The translations under genes were made by a program, and so were the position numbers. This document shows, piece after piece, positions 1 to 9,697 of a DNA stretch of 64,000 nucleotides. Source of the DNA: Neorhizobium tomejilense (GTDB lineage Bacteria > Pseudomonadota > Alphaproteobacteria > Rhizobiales > Rhizobiaceae). Where the stretch lies: NCBI GenBank assembly GCA_002968845.1, contig PVBG01000008.1, positions 1 to 64,000 on the forward strand. The letters run 5' to 3'. The notes under the pieces were generated by a model, which had not been told where the DNA came from, ran no database searches, and worked only from the letters and a program-made list of their open reading frames with translations. Numbering within the stretch: position 1 is the stretch's first letter; each line of letters begins with the position of its first letter.

Positions 1-2
1 CG

Positions 3-248
3 AGCCTGCACGAGCATTTTCGCGCCGTGACGGCGATGACGCCGCTGCAGTTTCAGAAGCAGCTCAGGCTGCAGGACGCGCGCAGCCTGATGCTGGTCCA
101 GAACATCGACGTCACGACCGCCGCCTTCCAAGTGGGTTACGAAAGCCCGTCGCAGTTCACTCGCGAATATCGCCGCCACTTTGGAGAACCGCCGGCGCGC
201 GACATAGCCCGCTTGCGCGCTTCGCCGGGCTTGGCAGTGGTAGCTTAA
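3..248 (+). CDS. AraC-family transcriptional regulator, C-terminal fragment
   Basis: The gene enters through the left window edge, is open from base 3 and stops at 246-248, so only the last 81 residues are seen. They contain the second helix-turn-helix of an AraC/XylS DNA-binding domain: the linker region with [16 protein letters not shown], then the signature [18 protein letters not shown]. The effector-binding N-terminus is outside the window, so ligand and targets cannot be inferred. No partner gene follows; downstream are a tRNA fragment and a broken transposase, so this gene may lie at a rearrangement boundary. Confidence 0.9.
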   Translation, partial: SLHEHFRAVTAMTPLQFQKQLRLQDARSLMLVQNIDVTTAAFQVGYESPSQFTREYRRHFGEPPARDIARLRASPGLAVVA

Positions 249-458
249 GTTCAGCTTGAGAGAAGTCGGCGTCGTGACGTTTATTAAAATATTCAGAGGG
301 TGCCGACGAGAACGCGTTCGAAAGGGCGCGCTATCGTTTTTCCTGATGCCATAAGCTGCCGGCCCCCTTTCGGACGGCGAGACTATTGTACATAATGGCC
401 GCTTCTGGGGTAAGCGGACCGACTTGAGGCGGAGAATTTACAAGTCTCCATGCCATCA

Positions 459-472
459 GGCCCCCGCAACCA
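459..472 (+). other. 3'-terminal fragment of initiator tRNA (possible attachment-site remnant)
   Basis: GGCCCCCGCAACCA is identical to the end of bacterial tRNA-fMet: acceptor strand CCCCCGCA, discriminator A and CCA. The bases upstream cannot be folded into the rest of a tRNA. In rhizobia an fMet tRNA normally closes the rRNA operon and is followed by a terminator, as here at 501-522. The fragment therefore looks like the distal half of a tRNA-targeted integration or the scar of a recombination in an rrn operon. The match is short, so identity is inferred from both the sequence and the downstream hairpin. Confidence 0.5.
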
Positions 473-500
473 AATTCCCAAAACTCACCCCATCCATAAC

Positions 501-522
501 AAAGCCCCCTCGTGGGGCTTTT
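501..522 (+). terminator. Rho-independent terminator-like hairpin
   Basis: AAAGCCCC and GGGGCTTT form a perfect 8-bp stem around a 5-6 base loop, followed by TTGCGTTTT on the plus strand. It lies 28 bases after the tRNA-fMet fragment and is probably the original terminator of the tRNA or rRNA operon. It would also insulate the region from readthrough from the left. Confidence 0.75.
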
Positions 523-579
523 GCGTTTTAAGCCTCCAAAAGCCTCAGTTCGCACGGCAAATGCCCGCCCAACTGGATG

Positions 580-1810
580 CCTCTAAATACCTCCCCCTTT
601 GCCGGGTTTTGTGATTCAATCCGGCAATGTGATTTGCGGGGAGCGGATGATGCGGGGACAGTCTGGCTTTTGGGATTTAGACGATCGTTACGAGCGGCTG
701 AGTGCCGTCGGCGACCCTCTGGAGAAGCTCAACAGCATCATCCCCTGGCCTGTGTTTGAGAAGCCGTTGGCCAAAGCGCTGAAGCGGTCCGACGGATCGA
801 AGGGATGACAGCCTGCCTTTCCGGTCCTGATGTTCAAGATCCTGGTGCTACAGGCACTCTACAATCTCTCGGACGACCAGGCGGAGTTCGTCATCCAGGA
901 CCCGCTCTCGTTCATGCGGTTCCTGGGCCTTTCTCTGTCCGAGAAGGTGCCGGATGCCAAGACGATCTGGCTGTTCCGCGAAAGCCTGGTGCGTGCCGGT
1001 GCTATCGACAATCTGTTCGCCCGTTTCGACAAACATCTCTCGCGGTCCGGCTATCTGGCTAAGGGCGGTCAGATCATCGATGCGCGATCATTCAGGCTCC
1101 CAAACAGCACAATAGCCAGGAAGAGAAGGCGGCGATCAAGGCTGGCGAGATCCCGCCGGAATGGAAAGACAAGCCCGCCAAGCTCGCGCAGAAGGACCGC
1201 GACGCGCGTTGGACGGTAAAGTATTCCAAAGCGAAGCAGCCGACAGAAACACCGGCATCAGCCGCGACGAAGCAGCATGACATTGCTATTCCGATGTTCG
1301 GTTACGATAACCATGCCGGCATCGACCGGGCACACGGCTTCATCCGGGGATGGACGGTAACGAGTGCGAGCGCCCATGACGGAGCGCAACTCAGGAACGT
1401 CGTCGCCAAGGACAACACCGCATCGACGGTCTGGGCCGACAGTGCCTATCGCTCGAAGACCAATGAGGAATGGCTGCAGGACAATGGCCTGAAGTCGGAC
1501 ATCCATCAGAGGAAGCCGAAGGGCAAACCAATGCCGGAAGCGATGTCGCGGGCCAATGGCCGCCGTTCGAAAGTGCGCTCCGCCGTCGAGCATGTCTTCG
1601 CCAGGCAGAAGGACAAGATGAAGCTCTTTATCCGCACCATCGGCCTCAGCAGGGCGAAGGTGAAGATCGGTATGGCCAACATCGCCTACAACATGCTCCG
1701 CTATGTGTTCCACGAGGGCCGGCGTGCCGCCGCATGACGCCGACCGCCCCGAAAGGAGCAGCGACACCGCGAAATCCGGTATGAAACCGGTTGCAAAAGC
1801 CGCCAATAGC
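580..1810 (+). mobile_element. IS5-family insertion sequence, decayed, ends not resolved
   Basis: The only recognisable content is the broken transposase gene at 647-1737. Bounds are approximate: I could not find a matching pair of terminal inverted repeats or a target-site duplication by eye. Non-coding sequence to about 1940 has no other identifiable content. The element separates the tRNA/terminator scar from the sulfatase locus. Confidence 0.45.
647..1737 (+). pseudogene. IS5-family DDE transposase, inactivated by a stop and a frameshift
   Basis: Translation from ATG 647 (MMRGQSGFWDLDDRYERL) gives a typical IS5-group transposase of about 360 residues, but broken twice. An in-frame TGA at 806-808 interrupts GSKG*..PAFPVLMFK, where the family has GSKGGRPPFPVLMFK. 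Near 1085 one base is missing (GATGCGCGATCATT instead of GATGCGACGATCATT), after which the frame moves from that of 830 to that of 1087-1737. The remaining parts keep DDE-region landmarks: the GQIIDA region, the WADSAYRS region and the final RAKVKIGMANIAYNMLR. The element cannot make a functional transposase by itself. In the middle, FGYDNHAGID has D where related proteins usually have K. Confidence 0.88.
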
Positions 1811-1943
1811 GATCAGGCCGTGTCGCCGATCACCAATTCAGCGGTAATTCGAGGCCTCCAACTACCGATCGCGTTCCTCAAACCCGCGACCAACTGCGAT
1901 ACGGCAACCGGAGGAGAACCGGCGCGGGATTGTATGGTGATGC

Positions 1944-3404
1944 CTACTTGATCCTGTTCTGCAGCCGCTGGGCCGCGTTCGGCGTGGACGATGTTGCGCG
2001 TGGTGGGGCTGCCGCGGCTTCCGCCTGCAGGAACGTGGCGATTTCGGCAAGCAGCATGAGTTCGGTCGCGGCGTGGGCTGGATCCCCCGAAAGATTGACG
2101 GTCTCCTGCGGGTCGGTCCGAAGGTCGAACAACTCCCGCTCGCTCGATCCTCCGCTGGTATAGAGCGTCAGCTTGAAGCGCTGGTCCCGGGCCATGGTCG
2201 CGCGCATCGGCGGATCCCAGAAACTACCGCTGTCGTTGACACCGGAGTTGCGGTAGGCGCAGATCGCGCTGTTGCGCCGCGTCACATTCCGCGATGCCAT
2301 GGCCACCAGATCCTCGCTTTCCGGGCAGGATCGCGTATCGAGGCCCGCTGCTGCGAGGCATGTGGCTGCCACGTCGCGACCTTGCGCAAGCGCGGTAGAT
2401 CGGGTGCCGGCGTTGACCTGGCCCGGCCAACGCAGCAGCAGTGGCACTCCGACGGTAGGTTCGTAGAGTGCAACTCCCTTGACGAAAAGCCCGTGATCGC
2501 CAAGCTGGTCGCCATGGTCGGATATGAATACGACCAGCGTGTCGTCGGCCATCTCGGCTTCGTCCAGTGCCGCCAGAACGCGACCGACCTGTACATCGAG
2601 AAAGGCTATGGAAGCGGCATAACCGAGACGGATCCTGCGGATCTCCTCCGAAGAGAAGTCTGAGAAACGTCCGAGATAGGAACCTTGCTGCTCCTGGCGG
2701 ACACACCCGGGCTGTATCGTGCGCGAAACGACCGGCTCCGGAATCTTCGCCGCATCTATGCACCCGAAGGCGAGGGGGTAATCTTCATAGGGGTCGTGAG
2801 GGTCGAACAGGCTCATCAGGCAAAAGAAGGGCTGCCCCTCTGCTTTCATCGACTGGATGAAGGCAATGGTCCGGTCTGCCGCCCATTTGCTCATGTGTTG
2901 CGCTTCGGGGTGATGAAGTTCCTTTCGGCCGTTGCGCTGGAGGGCGGCGAGGAAATCCGGCGCCGTCTCGCGAAGCCAGGCCGCATAGCCGTTGAAGGGG
3001 CTGCCGATCGAAACCGATGGCTCGAGACACCATTCGTAGATGTCGAAGCCGTCATGCGGATGACGTTGCCGTTCTTCCTGAACACGGCTGCTGACATGCA
3101 GCTTGCCGAAAAGTGCGGTCCGATAACCGGCCTCCCGCCGCAGCCGCTCGGTGAACAGCACTTCGTCCGGCGGCAGGTTGTCATGCACCCGCCGGACCGC
3201 ATGATCCGGCACGGGTTTGCCGGTGAAGATGCTGGCCCGGGAAGGCGTGCAGATCGGGTTGTCGACCGTGCAGTGCTCGAATACCGCTCCGGCTTGGCCC
3301 AGCCGGTCGAGGTGAGGTGTCGGGATCCAGTCGCAGCCATAGATGCCGAGCGTGTCGCGACGCTGCTGGTCCGTCATGATCATCAGGATGTTGGGTCGTG
3401 TCAC
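1944..3404 (-). CDS. Sulfatase-family hydrolase (type I, formylglycine)
   Basis: A 486-residue alkaline-phosphatase-superfamily sulfatase. The start is taken as GTG at 3404, preceded by GAGGTGG; the longer frame upstream would overlap the neighbouring gene. Landmarks are the early metal-binding PNILMIMTDQQ, the formylglycine signature C52-T-P-S-R56 (within NPICTPSRASIF) and a late metal site VVFISDHGDQLGDHG. Cys52 is the residue converted to formylglycine, so a sulfatase-modifying enzyme must act on it from elsewhere in the genome. No signal peptide is evident, so it is probably cytoplasmic. It is the second gene of a two-gene minus-strand unit, 16 bases after the DHDPS-family gene, divergent from the GntR regulator. 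The substrate is unknown; choline-sulfate-type and aryl sulfates are possibilities. Confidence 0.85.
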   Translation of the reverse strand: MTRPNILMIMTDQQRRDTLGIYGCDWIPTPHLDRLGQAGAVFEHCTVDNPICTPSRASIFTGKPVPDHAVRRVHDNLPPDEVLFTERLRREAGYRTALFGKLHVSSRVQEERQRHPHDGFDIYEWCLEPSVSIGSPFNGYAAWLRETAPDFLAALQRNGRKELHHPEAQHMSKWAADRTIAFIQSMKAEGQPFFCLMSLFDPHDPYEDYPLAFGCIDAAKIPEPVVSRTIQPGCVRQEQQGSYLGRFSDFSSEEIRRIRLGYAASIAFLDVQVGRVLAALDEAEMADDTLVVFISDHGDQLGDHGLFVKGVALYEPTVGVPLLLRWPGQVNAGTRSTALAQGRDVAATCLAAAGLDTRSCPESEDLVAMASRNVTRRNSAICAYRNSGVNDSGSFWDPPMRATMARDQRFKLTLYTSGGSSERELFDLRTDPQETVNLSGDPAHAATELMLLAEIATFLQAEAAAAPPRATSSTPNAAQRLQNRIK

Positions 3405-3420
3405 GATACCACCTCGACGT

Positions 3421-4374
3421 TCAGAGCATGATTTCGGGAAGGGCGATCCTGGCCTTCTCACGCAGCGCGGAAACGACCGATGGATCAATCCAGCGGTAAG
3501 GCCGACGCAGCCGGGTGCCGATGTCCGCCCATCCCCCGATTGCAGCCAGGAGCTTGTCCAACGCGGCGTTGGAATATCCGTGCACCCTGGCAAAGGGCGC
3601 TATGTGGTCATCCAGGAAGGTGCGCAGCCGCTGCTCGATATCAAGCGACCGGTCGATATCGTCGGCCATCGACGCGGTCCATCGTTGTGCTCCGGACGGG
3701 CTGAGGCAGGCAACGTTGGAGAAGGCCCCGACCGCAACGTCCTGCTTGACGCCTGTCGCAAGATGATGCCCCGGGACATAAATTCCCCACGCATCGAGAT
3801 GCTTGCGGGCCTGATCGTACCAGGATGCATCGCCATCCCCAAGCTTGATACCCACGACTTGCGGTACGCCTGAAAGGATTGCCGCCAGTTCCTCCGGGGC
3901 AAAGACGCGCTTGGCATGCGGCGGCTGGTAAAGCACCAGCGGCACCGGACCGGCAGCGCCAGCGGCCATCTGCAGGAAATCGGTCGCCTCCGCGGCAGTC
4001 ACCGGCCACCAGTCGGGAAGGATCACCTGGATTGCCTCCGGCTTGAGCGTCGCCGCCCGGCGTACCCGGTCCAGGGATATGCGGGGATCGGGCTGACATG
4101 CACCGATAACGAATGGCATCGCTGCAGCACTGCAGCGGTCTGCCAACACTTGTTGAATCCGGTCGAACTCCGCTTCCGTCTGGTTGTGGAATTCGCCGGC
4201 GGTGCCGTTCGAGTAGATGCCATCCACCCTGGCGGCAATCAGTCGGTCGATCGCGTCGGCCAGACGCGGGAAATCGATGGAATCGTCTTCATTGATCGGC
4301 AGCAATAGCGTCGCCCAATTCCCGCGAATGCGGCCCCAGCGGTCATTCCGCCGCTCAAACTTCGTGATTCCCAC
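3421..4374 (-). CDS. Dihydrodipicolinate synthase / N-acetylneuraminate lyase family protein
   Basis: A (beta/alpha)8 class I aldolase of about 317 residues. I chose GTG 4374 because GGGGAGGCGGAG lies just upstream; an ATG at 4434 would add 20 atypical residues. The family motif appears as GTAGE (57-61), with Tyr149 (LVLYQPP) and Schiff-base Lys177 (VVGIKLGD). Such enzymes cleave or form pyruvate- or 2-oxoacid-derived aldols. It is likely catabolic rather than the lysine-pathway DapA, because it is cotranscribed with a sulfatase and divergent from a GntR/FadR regulator and a peptide-type transporter. The substrate cannot be read from sequence. Confidence 0.82.
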   Translation of the reverse strand: MGITKFERRNDRWGRIRGNWATLLLPINEDDSIDFPRLADAIDRLIAARVDGIYSNGTAGEFHNQTEAEFDRIQQVLADRCSAAAMPFVIGACQPDPRISLDRVRRAATLKPEAIQVILPDWWPVTAAEATDFLQMAAGAAGPVPLVLYQPPHAKRVFAPEELAAILSGVPQVVGIKLGDGDASWYDQARKHLDAWGIYVPGHHLATGVKQDVAVGAFSNVACLSPSGAQRWTASMADDIDRSLDIEQRLRTFLDDHIAPFARVHGYSNAALDKLLAAIGGWADIGTRLRRPYRWIDPSVVSALREKARIALPEIML

Positions 4375-4442
4375 ACTCCGCCTCCCCTTTTGCAGCAGCC
4401 GAATCCATCCCGGCCGCACCCGCTCAATCGTCATCTACAATT

Positions 4443-4474
4443 TATCGACTTGCCAGATATCCTACAAGTCGATA
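4443..4474. promoter_or_regulatory. Inverted repeat in the divergent GntR promoter (operator 1)
   Basis: TATCGACTTG (4443-4452) and CAAGTCGATA (4465-4474) are perfect 10-base inverted arms separated by 12 bases. The site lies 69 bases upstream of the minus-strand lyase start and about 43 bases before the GntR-type start. The probable ligand is the neighbouring FCD-domain regulator, acting on itself and on the divergent operons. Confidence 0.65.
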
Positions 4475-4479
4475 TACCT

Positions 4480-4494
4480 CAATCATGTTGATTG
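4480..4494. promoter_or_regulatory. Short inverted repeat before the GntR gene (operator 2)
   Basis: CAATC-ATGTT-GATTG, perfect 5-base arms with a 5-base spacer, immediately upstream of the regulator start. It may be a second, weaker site for the same protein or overlap its promoter. The evidence is only symmetry and position. Confidence 0.4.
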
Positions 4495-4516
4495 TCGAAA
4501 TGTGCATGGAGCAGTG

Positions 4517-5239
4517 TTGGCCAAGCCCATAAAACCTCTGGAGCGCCCGCCGCTTCTGCATGTCAGCGTGCAGGAAAGCCTGCGCAGCTATATCGAGGAC
4601 AATGACCTGACGGCCGGCGCGGCTCTGCCGCCGGAGACTTTCCTGGCGCACCAATTGGGCGTGGGGCGCAATTCGGTTCGCGAAGCGATCAAGGCGCTGG
4701 AATCCGTCGGCATCCTCGAAACGCGGCGCGGCATTGGCGTTTTCGTCAAGGAATTCTCGTTCGCGCCGCTTCTGGACAATCTCGCCTATGGGCTGCAGGC
4801 GTCGCTGCGTGATGTGGAGGAATTGCTGGAGATCCGTCGCGTACTGGAGACGGGCCTCATCGACAAGACCATCGAGATGATCAGCGACGATGATGTGGCC
4901 GAGCTTCGACGGCTTACTGATCGCATGCGCCAGCGCGCTGAGCGCGGCGAAAGCTTCGCCGAGGAGGACCAGCAATTTCATCAGCTTCTGTTCCGTTGCC
5001 AGAACAACAAGATGCTGAGCGCACTGATCGATATCTTCTGGTCTGCCTTCTACAAGGCTTCGGGCTTCGCAAATCTCGCAAGTCCCACGCCCCTGGCGAC
5101 CTGGCAGGATCACCACGAGATTGCAGAGGCCGTGGCGGCGAGAGATGTCGAAGCGGGCCGCAAGCGCCTGAGCGCACACTATTCCGGCATCCGGAAAGTC
5201 ATCGCGATCAACCGGCCCGAGGAGGTCGATCCGGTTTAG
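4517..5239 (+). CDS. GntR-family (FadR/FCD subfamily) transcriptional regulator
   Basis: About 240 residues from TTG 4517, which has GGAG five bases upstream; GTG 4514 is an alternative. The N-terminal winged helix is visible (AALPPETFLAHQLGVGRNSVREAIKALES is the region, with the typical SVREA). After about residue 80 comes an all-helical FCD domain with acidic and histidine residues (DQQFHQLLF, DHHEIAEAV, LSAHYSGI) of the kind that bind a metal or carboxylate effector. It is divergent from the lyase-sulfatase pair, and 31 bases ahead of the transporter operon, so it probably represses both until a sugar-acid or organic-acid inducer binds. Confidence 0.88.
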   Translation: MAKPIKPLERPPLLHVSVQESLRSYIEDNDLTAGAALPPETFLAHQLGVGRNSVREAIKALESVGILETRRGIGVFVKEFSFAPLLDNLAYGLQASLRDVEELLEIRRVLETGLIDKTIEMISDDDVAELRRLTDRMRQRAERGESFAEEDQQFHQLLFRCQNNKMLSALIDIFWSAFYKASGFANLASPTPLATWQDHHEIAEAVAARDVEAGRKRLSAHYSGIRKVIAINRPEEVDPV

Positions 5240-5270
5240 CGATAGTCGAAATATAAAAGAGGAGGAGAGC

Positions 5271-6857
5271 ATGCATCGACGGAATTTCGGTCGCCTTCTG
5301 GCGGCGGGAGCTTTGCTTTTTGCCACGACTGCCGCAGTGGTGCCCGCAACGGCCCAGGCGCAGACGGGCAAGACCATTGTCGGCGGGTTCGACGTGGGTC
5401 CAGGCGGTTTCCAGGGTAATTTCAACCCGCTGACTGCAACAGCCGGCTTCACCTGGCTTAATACCTATTTCGAGCCGCTGGTCATCTACACATCCGATCT
5501 GTCGAAGCTTACCGGCGCTCTGGCTTCAGAGTTCACCCTTGCCCAGGACAACCTGACATATACGTTCAAGCTCGCCCAGACGAACTGGCATGACGGCACG
5601 CCTTTTACCTCGGCCGACGTCAAGTTCACCCTCGAGCTCGCAAAGAACGCCGAGAGCGGCAGCATTTTTGCCGCGCGGCTTGCCGATATCGCATCGGTCG
5701 AGACGCCGGATGCGCGCACGGCAGTCGTCAAGCTCAGCAAGCCGAACTCGGCATTCCTTTCCGTTCTGTCGCAGATGATGATGCTGCCGCAGCATGCGCT
5801 GTCGTCCGTGAACGTCAAGGAGGTCGCCAAGAGCGCGTGGTGGTCCACCAAGCCGGTCGGAACCGGTCCTTTCAAGTTCGTGAAGCATGTCAGCGATCAG
5901 TATGTCGAACTGGCTGCCTATGATGGCTATCGGGGCGGAAAGCCGAAGGCGGATCGCCTGATCAACCGCTATTTCGCCAATCCGGCGGCGGCCGTCGCGG
6001 CTCTCAGGGCTGGAGAGATCCAGTTCACCTTCGCCGAACCCGACGACGCCAAGACCTTCAAGGGCAATGGCGGTTTCCGGGTCATCGAGGGCGATTCCTA
6101 TGTGGTGAACTATATCGGCTTCAATCACCGCGCCGGAATCTGGAGTGACCTTCGCGTTCGTCAGGCGGTCATGCACGCTATCGACCGAAACGCCATCGTC
6201 TCAAGCCTATACGGGGGTGCAGCCAAGCTCGCCAACTGCGGCTATGTCGCGCCGCAGCTTCTTGCGAAGGATATGGCCGACTATGCCTACAATCCGCAAA
6301 AGGCAAAGGACCTGCTGGCGGAGGCGGGCTGGGAGAAGATCAACGGCAGCAAGCCGATCCCGTGGCTGACCTACTACAATACGCCGCAGGTCGCCAACGT
6401 CATGGCGGCGATGCAGGCCATGCTGGCGCAGGTCGGCGTCAACGTTGTTCCGCGCGCGCTCGACGTTCCGAGCTACAACGGCATCGTGCGAAGCGAAAAG
6501 TGGCAGGACTTCCCACTGATCTATGCGGGGCTGCAGAACGGGCCCAATCCGGGATCGCTCAATGTCGGGTTGAATGCCGCACAGACACCTCCGTCCGGCA
6601 ACAACATCATGCGCGTCGAGATGCCTCCGCTCACCGATGCGTTGAATGCGGCGATGGGGGAAACCGATCCGGCCAAGGCCGACGGCAGGTGGCAGAAGGT
6701 CTGCAAGGAAATGAATGCTGCGCTTCCCTGGGGGCCGATGTGGGTTGCGAGCCGCTATGGGGTCGTGTCCAGCAAGCTCAAGGACTTCTTCTGGACACCC
6801 GCTCCAGGCGGCGGCCCGTTCGTCTCCCACCCGGAAAAATGGGATCTCGCTCCGTGA
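5271..6857 (+). CDS. ABC transporter substrate-binding protein, peptide/opine type (SBP_bac_5), locus 1
   Basis: 528 residues with a clear signal peptide (positive MHRRNFGR, hydrophobic core, cleavage near AQAQ) and the extracytoplasmic solute-binding family 5 fold, including the segments [20 protein letters not shown] and [16 protein letters not shown] strong GAGGAGGAG site precedes ATG 5271. It is the first gene of a six-gene plus-strand operon (SBP, permeases, lyase, two ATPases). The family binds peptides but also opines, nickel complexes and sugars. The embedded DHDPS-family lyase and the sulfatase nearby suggest a non-peptide organic solute. Confidence 0.9.
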   Translation: MHRRNFGRLLAAGALLFATTAAVVPATAQAQTGKTIVGGFDVGPGGFQGNFNPLTATAGFTWLNTYFEPLVIYTSDLSKLTGALASEFTLAQDNLTYTFKLAQTNWHDGTPFTSADVKFTLELAKNAESGSIFAARLADIASVETPDARTAVVKLSKPNSAFLSVLSQMMMLPQHALSSVNVKEVAKSAWWSTKPVGTGPFKFVKHVSDQYVELAAYDGYRGGKPKADRLINRYFANPAAAVAALRAGEIQFTFAEPDDAKTFKGNGGFRVIEGDSYVVNYIGFNHRAGIWSDLRVRQAVMHAIDRNAIVSSLYGGAAKLANCGYVAPQLLAKDMADYAYNPQKAKDLLAEAGWEKINGSKPIPWLTYYNTPQVANVMAAMQAMLAQVGVNVVPRALDVPSYNGIVRSEKWQDFPLIYAGLQNGPNPGSLNVGLNAAQTPPSGNNIMRVEMPPLTDALNAAMGETDPAKADGRWQKVCKEMNAALPWGPMWVASRYGVVSSKLKDFFWTPAPGGGPFVSHPEKWDLAP

Positions 6858-6871
6858 TGTCCCCGTAAGCC

Positions 6872-6907
6872 GAGATGCGGTCTGGCGGGCAAGCCCGACC
6901 GCATCTC
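6872..6907 (+). terminator. Intercistronic hairpin after the SBP gene
   Basis: GAGATGCGGTC (6872-6882) pairs perfectly with GACCGCATCTC (6897-6907), and the loop contains an inner GGGC/GCCC pairing. No U-tract follows, so it is more likely to stabilise the SBP end of the mRNA or cause partial attenuation than to be a full terminator. This fits the usual excess of binding protein over permease. Confidence 0.6.
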
Positions 6908-6930
6908 CTGCGGACCCTGTTGGTGAAAAC

Positions 6931-7890
6931 ATGCTGCAATACATCCTTCGCCGTACGGCTGTCGGCCTGCTGATGCTGCTGGCCCTGACGGTTCTCATCT
7001 TCACGTTGCTGCGGCTGACGCCCGGCGATCCGATCGATGCCTACATCAATCCGTCTGTCCCGATTTCCGCGTCCGATCTCGAGATGCTGCGCACCCGGCT
7101 CGGTCTCGAGCGGCCGCTGCCTGTGCAATATTTCGCCTGGCTCGGCGCGGCCCTGACGGGGGATTTCGGCTATTCCATCCAGTATAACGGCGAAGCGGTG
7201 CTGCCGCTTGTCTTGAACCGCATCGGCCCGACGATCCTGCTGATGTTCAGTGGGCTTGTCATCTCAGTGGTCGTCGGCATCACAACCGGGATCTTTGCGG
7301 CCGTCCGCCGCAACAAGCTGGCCGATCTTTCACTTTCGACGGTGGCTTTCGTCGGAATTTCAAGTCCGGCTTTCCTGACCGCCCTGCTGGGGCTCTACGT
7401 ATTTGCGGTCAATCTGCGCTGGGTGCCGGCCGGCGGCATGTCGACGCCGGGCGCGCCGTTCTCCGTCGGCGACTTGCTGGCGCACCTCATCCTGCCCGCC
7501 GCCCTGCTTTCGATCGGCCATGGCGCATTGATCATGCGCTACATGCGCTCCTCCCTGCTCGAGGTGCTTTCGCAGGACTATGTGCGCACGGCGCGCGCCA
7601 AGGGCGTCCGGGAGTTCTGGGTCATCGTCAAACATGCGGTCCGCAACGCCTTGCTGCCGGTGATCACCCTGATCGGCTCCACGATCGGCATGGCCATCGG
7701 GGGGGCGATCTTCATCGAGAGCGTGTTCGACTGGCCGGGCATGGGCTTGCTGATGGTCAACGCCGTCGTCAGGCGGGATTACCCGGTCATCATGTGCGCT
7801 ACGCTGCTGACCGGCGCCTGCGTCATCCTGGTCAACCTGCTCACCGACATCGCCTATGCCGCTGTCGATCCGCGCATCAAGGTGGCATAA
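6931..7890 (+). CDS. ABC transporter permease, DppB type, locus 1
   Basis: 319 residues from ATG 6931 ([17 protein letters not shown]); the reading frame is open further upstream but overlaps the SBP gene. Six hydrophobic segments are visible, and the N-terminal TM helix is followed by the TPGDP motif typical of DppB/OppB. The EAA-loop region ([19 protein letters not shown]) contacts the ATPases. It would form a heterodimeric channel with the next gene, from which it is separated by one base. Confidence 0.9.
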   Translation: MLQYILRRTAVGLLMLLALTVLIFTLLRLTPGDPIDAYINPSVPISASDLEMLRTRLGLERPLPVQYFAWLGAALTGDFGYSIQYNGEAVLPLVLNRIGPTILLMFSGLVISVVVGITTGIFAAVRRNKLADLSLSTVAFVGISSPAFLTALLGLYVFAVNLRWVPAGGMSTPGAPFSVGDLLAHLILPAALLSIGHGALIMRYMRSSLLEVLSQDYVRTARAKGVREFWVIVKHAVRNALLPVITLIGSTIGMAIGGAIFIESVFDWPGMGLLMVNAVVRRDYPVIMCATLLTGACVILVNLLTDIAYAAVDPRIKVA

Positions 7891-7891
7891 G

Positions 7892-8767
7892 ATGGCGAGC
7901 GTGACACATGCCGGCTCCGCCGGTCCCATCCGACGCGCACTTTCCCGCTTTTTCGAGAATGGCGCGGCCGTGGTCGGTTTGGCTATCCTGATCCCGATCC
8001 TGGTCCTGACGCTCACTTACGATCTCTGGTGGCTCTACAAGCCCAACGACATCGACCTGCTGGCGATGAACCAGGGGCCGTCGGCGGCCCATTGGCTCGG
8101 CAGCGACGGCGTAGGGCGCGATATCATGGCGCGGCTGCTGCAGGGCGGGCGGATTTCGCTTCTGGTGGCGACGGTATCGATGGCGATCTCCACGTTCCTC
8201 GGCTTCTTCCTCGGGGCCATCGCCGGCTTTGCCGGACGCTTCGTGGATGGTGCCACGATGCGGTTCGTCGATCTCGCGATGACCTTGCCGCCGGTCATTT
8301 TCCTCCTGGTTCTCGCCTCGATCGTCGGCAGCGGCATAATGCCGACCATCTTCGTGATTTCGCTGCTGTCGTGGCCGGTTCTCGCCCGCATGGTACGGGC
8401 CCGGCTGCTGGAACTGCGCGAGCGGGACTTCGTCGTGGCGTCCCGGGGCATGGGCGCCGGCCTCTGGCACCTGCTGATCCGGCATGGTCTGCCCAATACG
8501 ATCGATATCCTCGTGGTCTACGCCACCCTGCAGGTGGCAAGTGGAATCCTGCTGGAGGCCGGTCTCTCATTCCTCGGTCTTGGGGTCACGCCCCCGGAAG
8601 CGAGCTGGGGCAACATGCTCAATGCTGCCCGCGCCACGCATGTGCTCGAAAATTACCCCTGGCAATGGATGTTTCCGGGCGGGGCGCTCGTCTTGACCGT
8701 TCTCGCCATCAACTTCGTGGGCGATGGGCTTCGCGATGCCTTCGATCCACGCTCCGAACTCAAGTGA
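7892..8767 (+). CDS. ABC transporter permease, DppC type, locus 1
   Basis: 291 residues from ATG 7892. The cytoplasmic N-terminus leads into a first TM helix, then the periplasmic [15 protein letters not shown] motif typical of DppC/OppC, and an EAA loop near [16 protein letters not shown]. It pairs with the preceding DppB-type permease. The gene ends 10 bases before the embedded lyase gene. Confidence 0.9.
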   Translation: MASVTHAGSAGPIRRALSRFFENGAAVVGLAILIPILVLTLTYDLWWLYKPNDIDLLAMNQGPSAAHWLGSDGVGRDIMARLLQGGRISLLVATVSMAISTFLGFFLGAIAGFAGRFVDGATMRFVDLAMTLPPVIFLLVLASIVGSGIMPTIFVISLLSWPVLARMVRARLLELRERDFVVASRGMGAGLWHLLIRHGLPNTIDILVVYATLQVASGILLEAGLSFLGLGVTPPEASWGNMLNAARATHVLENYPWQWMFPGGALVLTVLAINFVGDGLRDAFDPRSELK

Positions 8768-8777
8768 AAGGTTGAAC

Positions 8778-9695
8778 ATGCCCCTCTTCACCGGCGTCAT
8801 TCCGCCCGTAGTCACTCCGCTCACCACGACTTTCGGGGTGGATTATCCTTCCTTCACGCGCGTCATAGACCATCTGCTCGATGGTGGCGTGCATGGCCTG
8901 TTCGTTCTCGGCTCGACCAGCGAAGTCGTCTTCCATGACGAAGCCACGCGCCGCAGCATCATCGAACATGCGGTCGAACAGGTGCGCGGCCGCGTGCCCG
9001 TCCTGGTCGGCGTGATCGACCCCACAACCGAGCGCGTGATCGCTCATGCAAAGGTGGCGCAGTCGGCGGGTGCCGACGCGGTTGTCGTCACGGCGCCATT
9101 CTATGCCCGGACAAACCAGGCCGAGACCATCGATCACTTCCGCTATATCCGGGAGGCGGTCGACATGCCGGTTATCGCCTATGATATCCCCGTCTGCGTC
9201 CACACCAAGCTCGAACGCCGGACCACCGTGACGCTTGCCCGCGAAGGCACGATCGCTGGCGTCAAGGACTCGAGCGGCGATGACGGCAATCTTCGTTATG
9301 TCATGGCAGACACGGCCGATCTGCCGGATTTCTTCGTCATGACGGGATCCGAGATCGTCGCCGACAGCGTCGTGAACATGGGCGCGCACGGCATCGTGCC
9401 GGGCCTCGGGAACGTCGATCCGCACGGTTATGTCCGCTTGTGGGACCTCTGCCAAGCGGGTGATTTTGCCGGTGCGCGGCTGGAGCAGGAACGGTTGTGC
9501 CGGCTTTTCGAGATGGTCTGGGTCAGCCTGGGTCGGACCAGTGCGGGCTCGGCCGGAGTCGGGGCCTTCAAGACTGCCATGCGCAGGCTTGGGGTCATCG
9601 ACACCAATGTCATGGCCCGCCCGCAACGATCCCTGAACGACGAAGAGGCGGCCGTCATCGACGGCATCCTGCGGCAAACCGGCCTTCTGGATTGA
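8778..9695 (+). CDS. Dihydrodipicolinate synthase family lyase embedded in transporter operon
   Basis: 305 residues, start ATG 8778. The class I aldolase motifs are GSTSE (45-49), Tyr135 (VIAYDIPV) and Lys163 (AGVKDSSGD). It is only distantly similar to the lyase at 3421-4374, so the locus carries two different members of the family. Its position between permease and ATPase genes, with 2-10 base junctions, implies that the transported solute or its first product is the substrate. Candidates by family are sugar-acid, sialic-acid-like or hydroxyproline-derived keto acids; none is shown by sequence. Confidence 0.85.
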   Translation: MPLFTGVIPPVVTPLTTTFGVDYPSFTRVIDHLLDGGVHGLFVLGSTSEVVFHDEATRRSIIEHAVEQVRGRVPVLVGVIDPTTERVIAHAKVAQSAGADAVVVTAPFYARTNQAETIDHFRYIREAVDMPVIAYDIPVCVHTKLERRTTVTLAREGTIAGVKDSSGDDGNLRYVMADTADLPDFFVMTGSEIVADSVVNMGAHGIVPGLGNVDPHGYVRLWDLCQAGDFAGARLEQERLCRLFEMVWVSLGRTSAGSAGVGAFKTAMRRLGVIDTNVMARPQRSLNDEEAAVIDGILRQTGLLD

Positions 9696-9697
9696 CG

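Larger units (their letters stand above)
249..646. other. Gene-free gap with tRNA remnant and terminator
   Basis: About 400 bases between the AraC stop and the transposase pseudogene. I see no convincing coding frame. It holds the 14-base initiator-tRNA 3' end (459-472) and a strong GC hairpin (501-522), both described separately. The stretch 560-646 just before the transposase should contain the left end of the insertion sequence, but I could not match it to a right-end inverted repeat. Confidence 0.6.

Noticed and set aside
459..472. Complete tRNA gene
   Set aside because: Only the last 14 bases of a tRNA are present; the upstream bases give no D, anticodon or T stem.
560..1810. Intact insertion sequence with terminal repeats
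   Set aside because: The transposase has a nonsense codon and a frameshift, and no paired inverted repeats were found. A GGCTTTTGC match between 517 and the reverse complement near 1794 is explained by the terminator and is too short.
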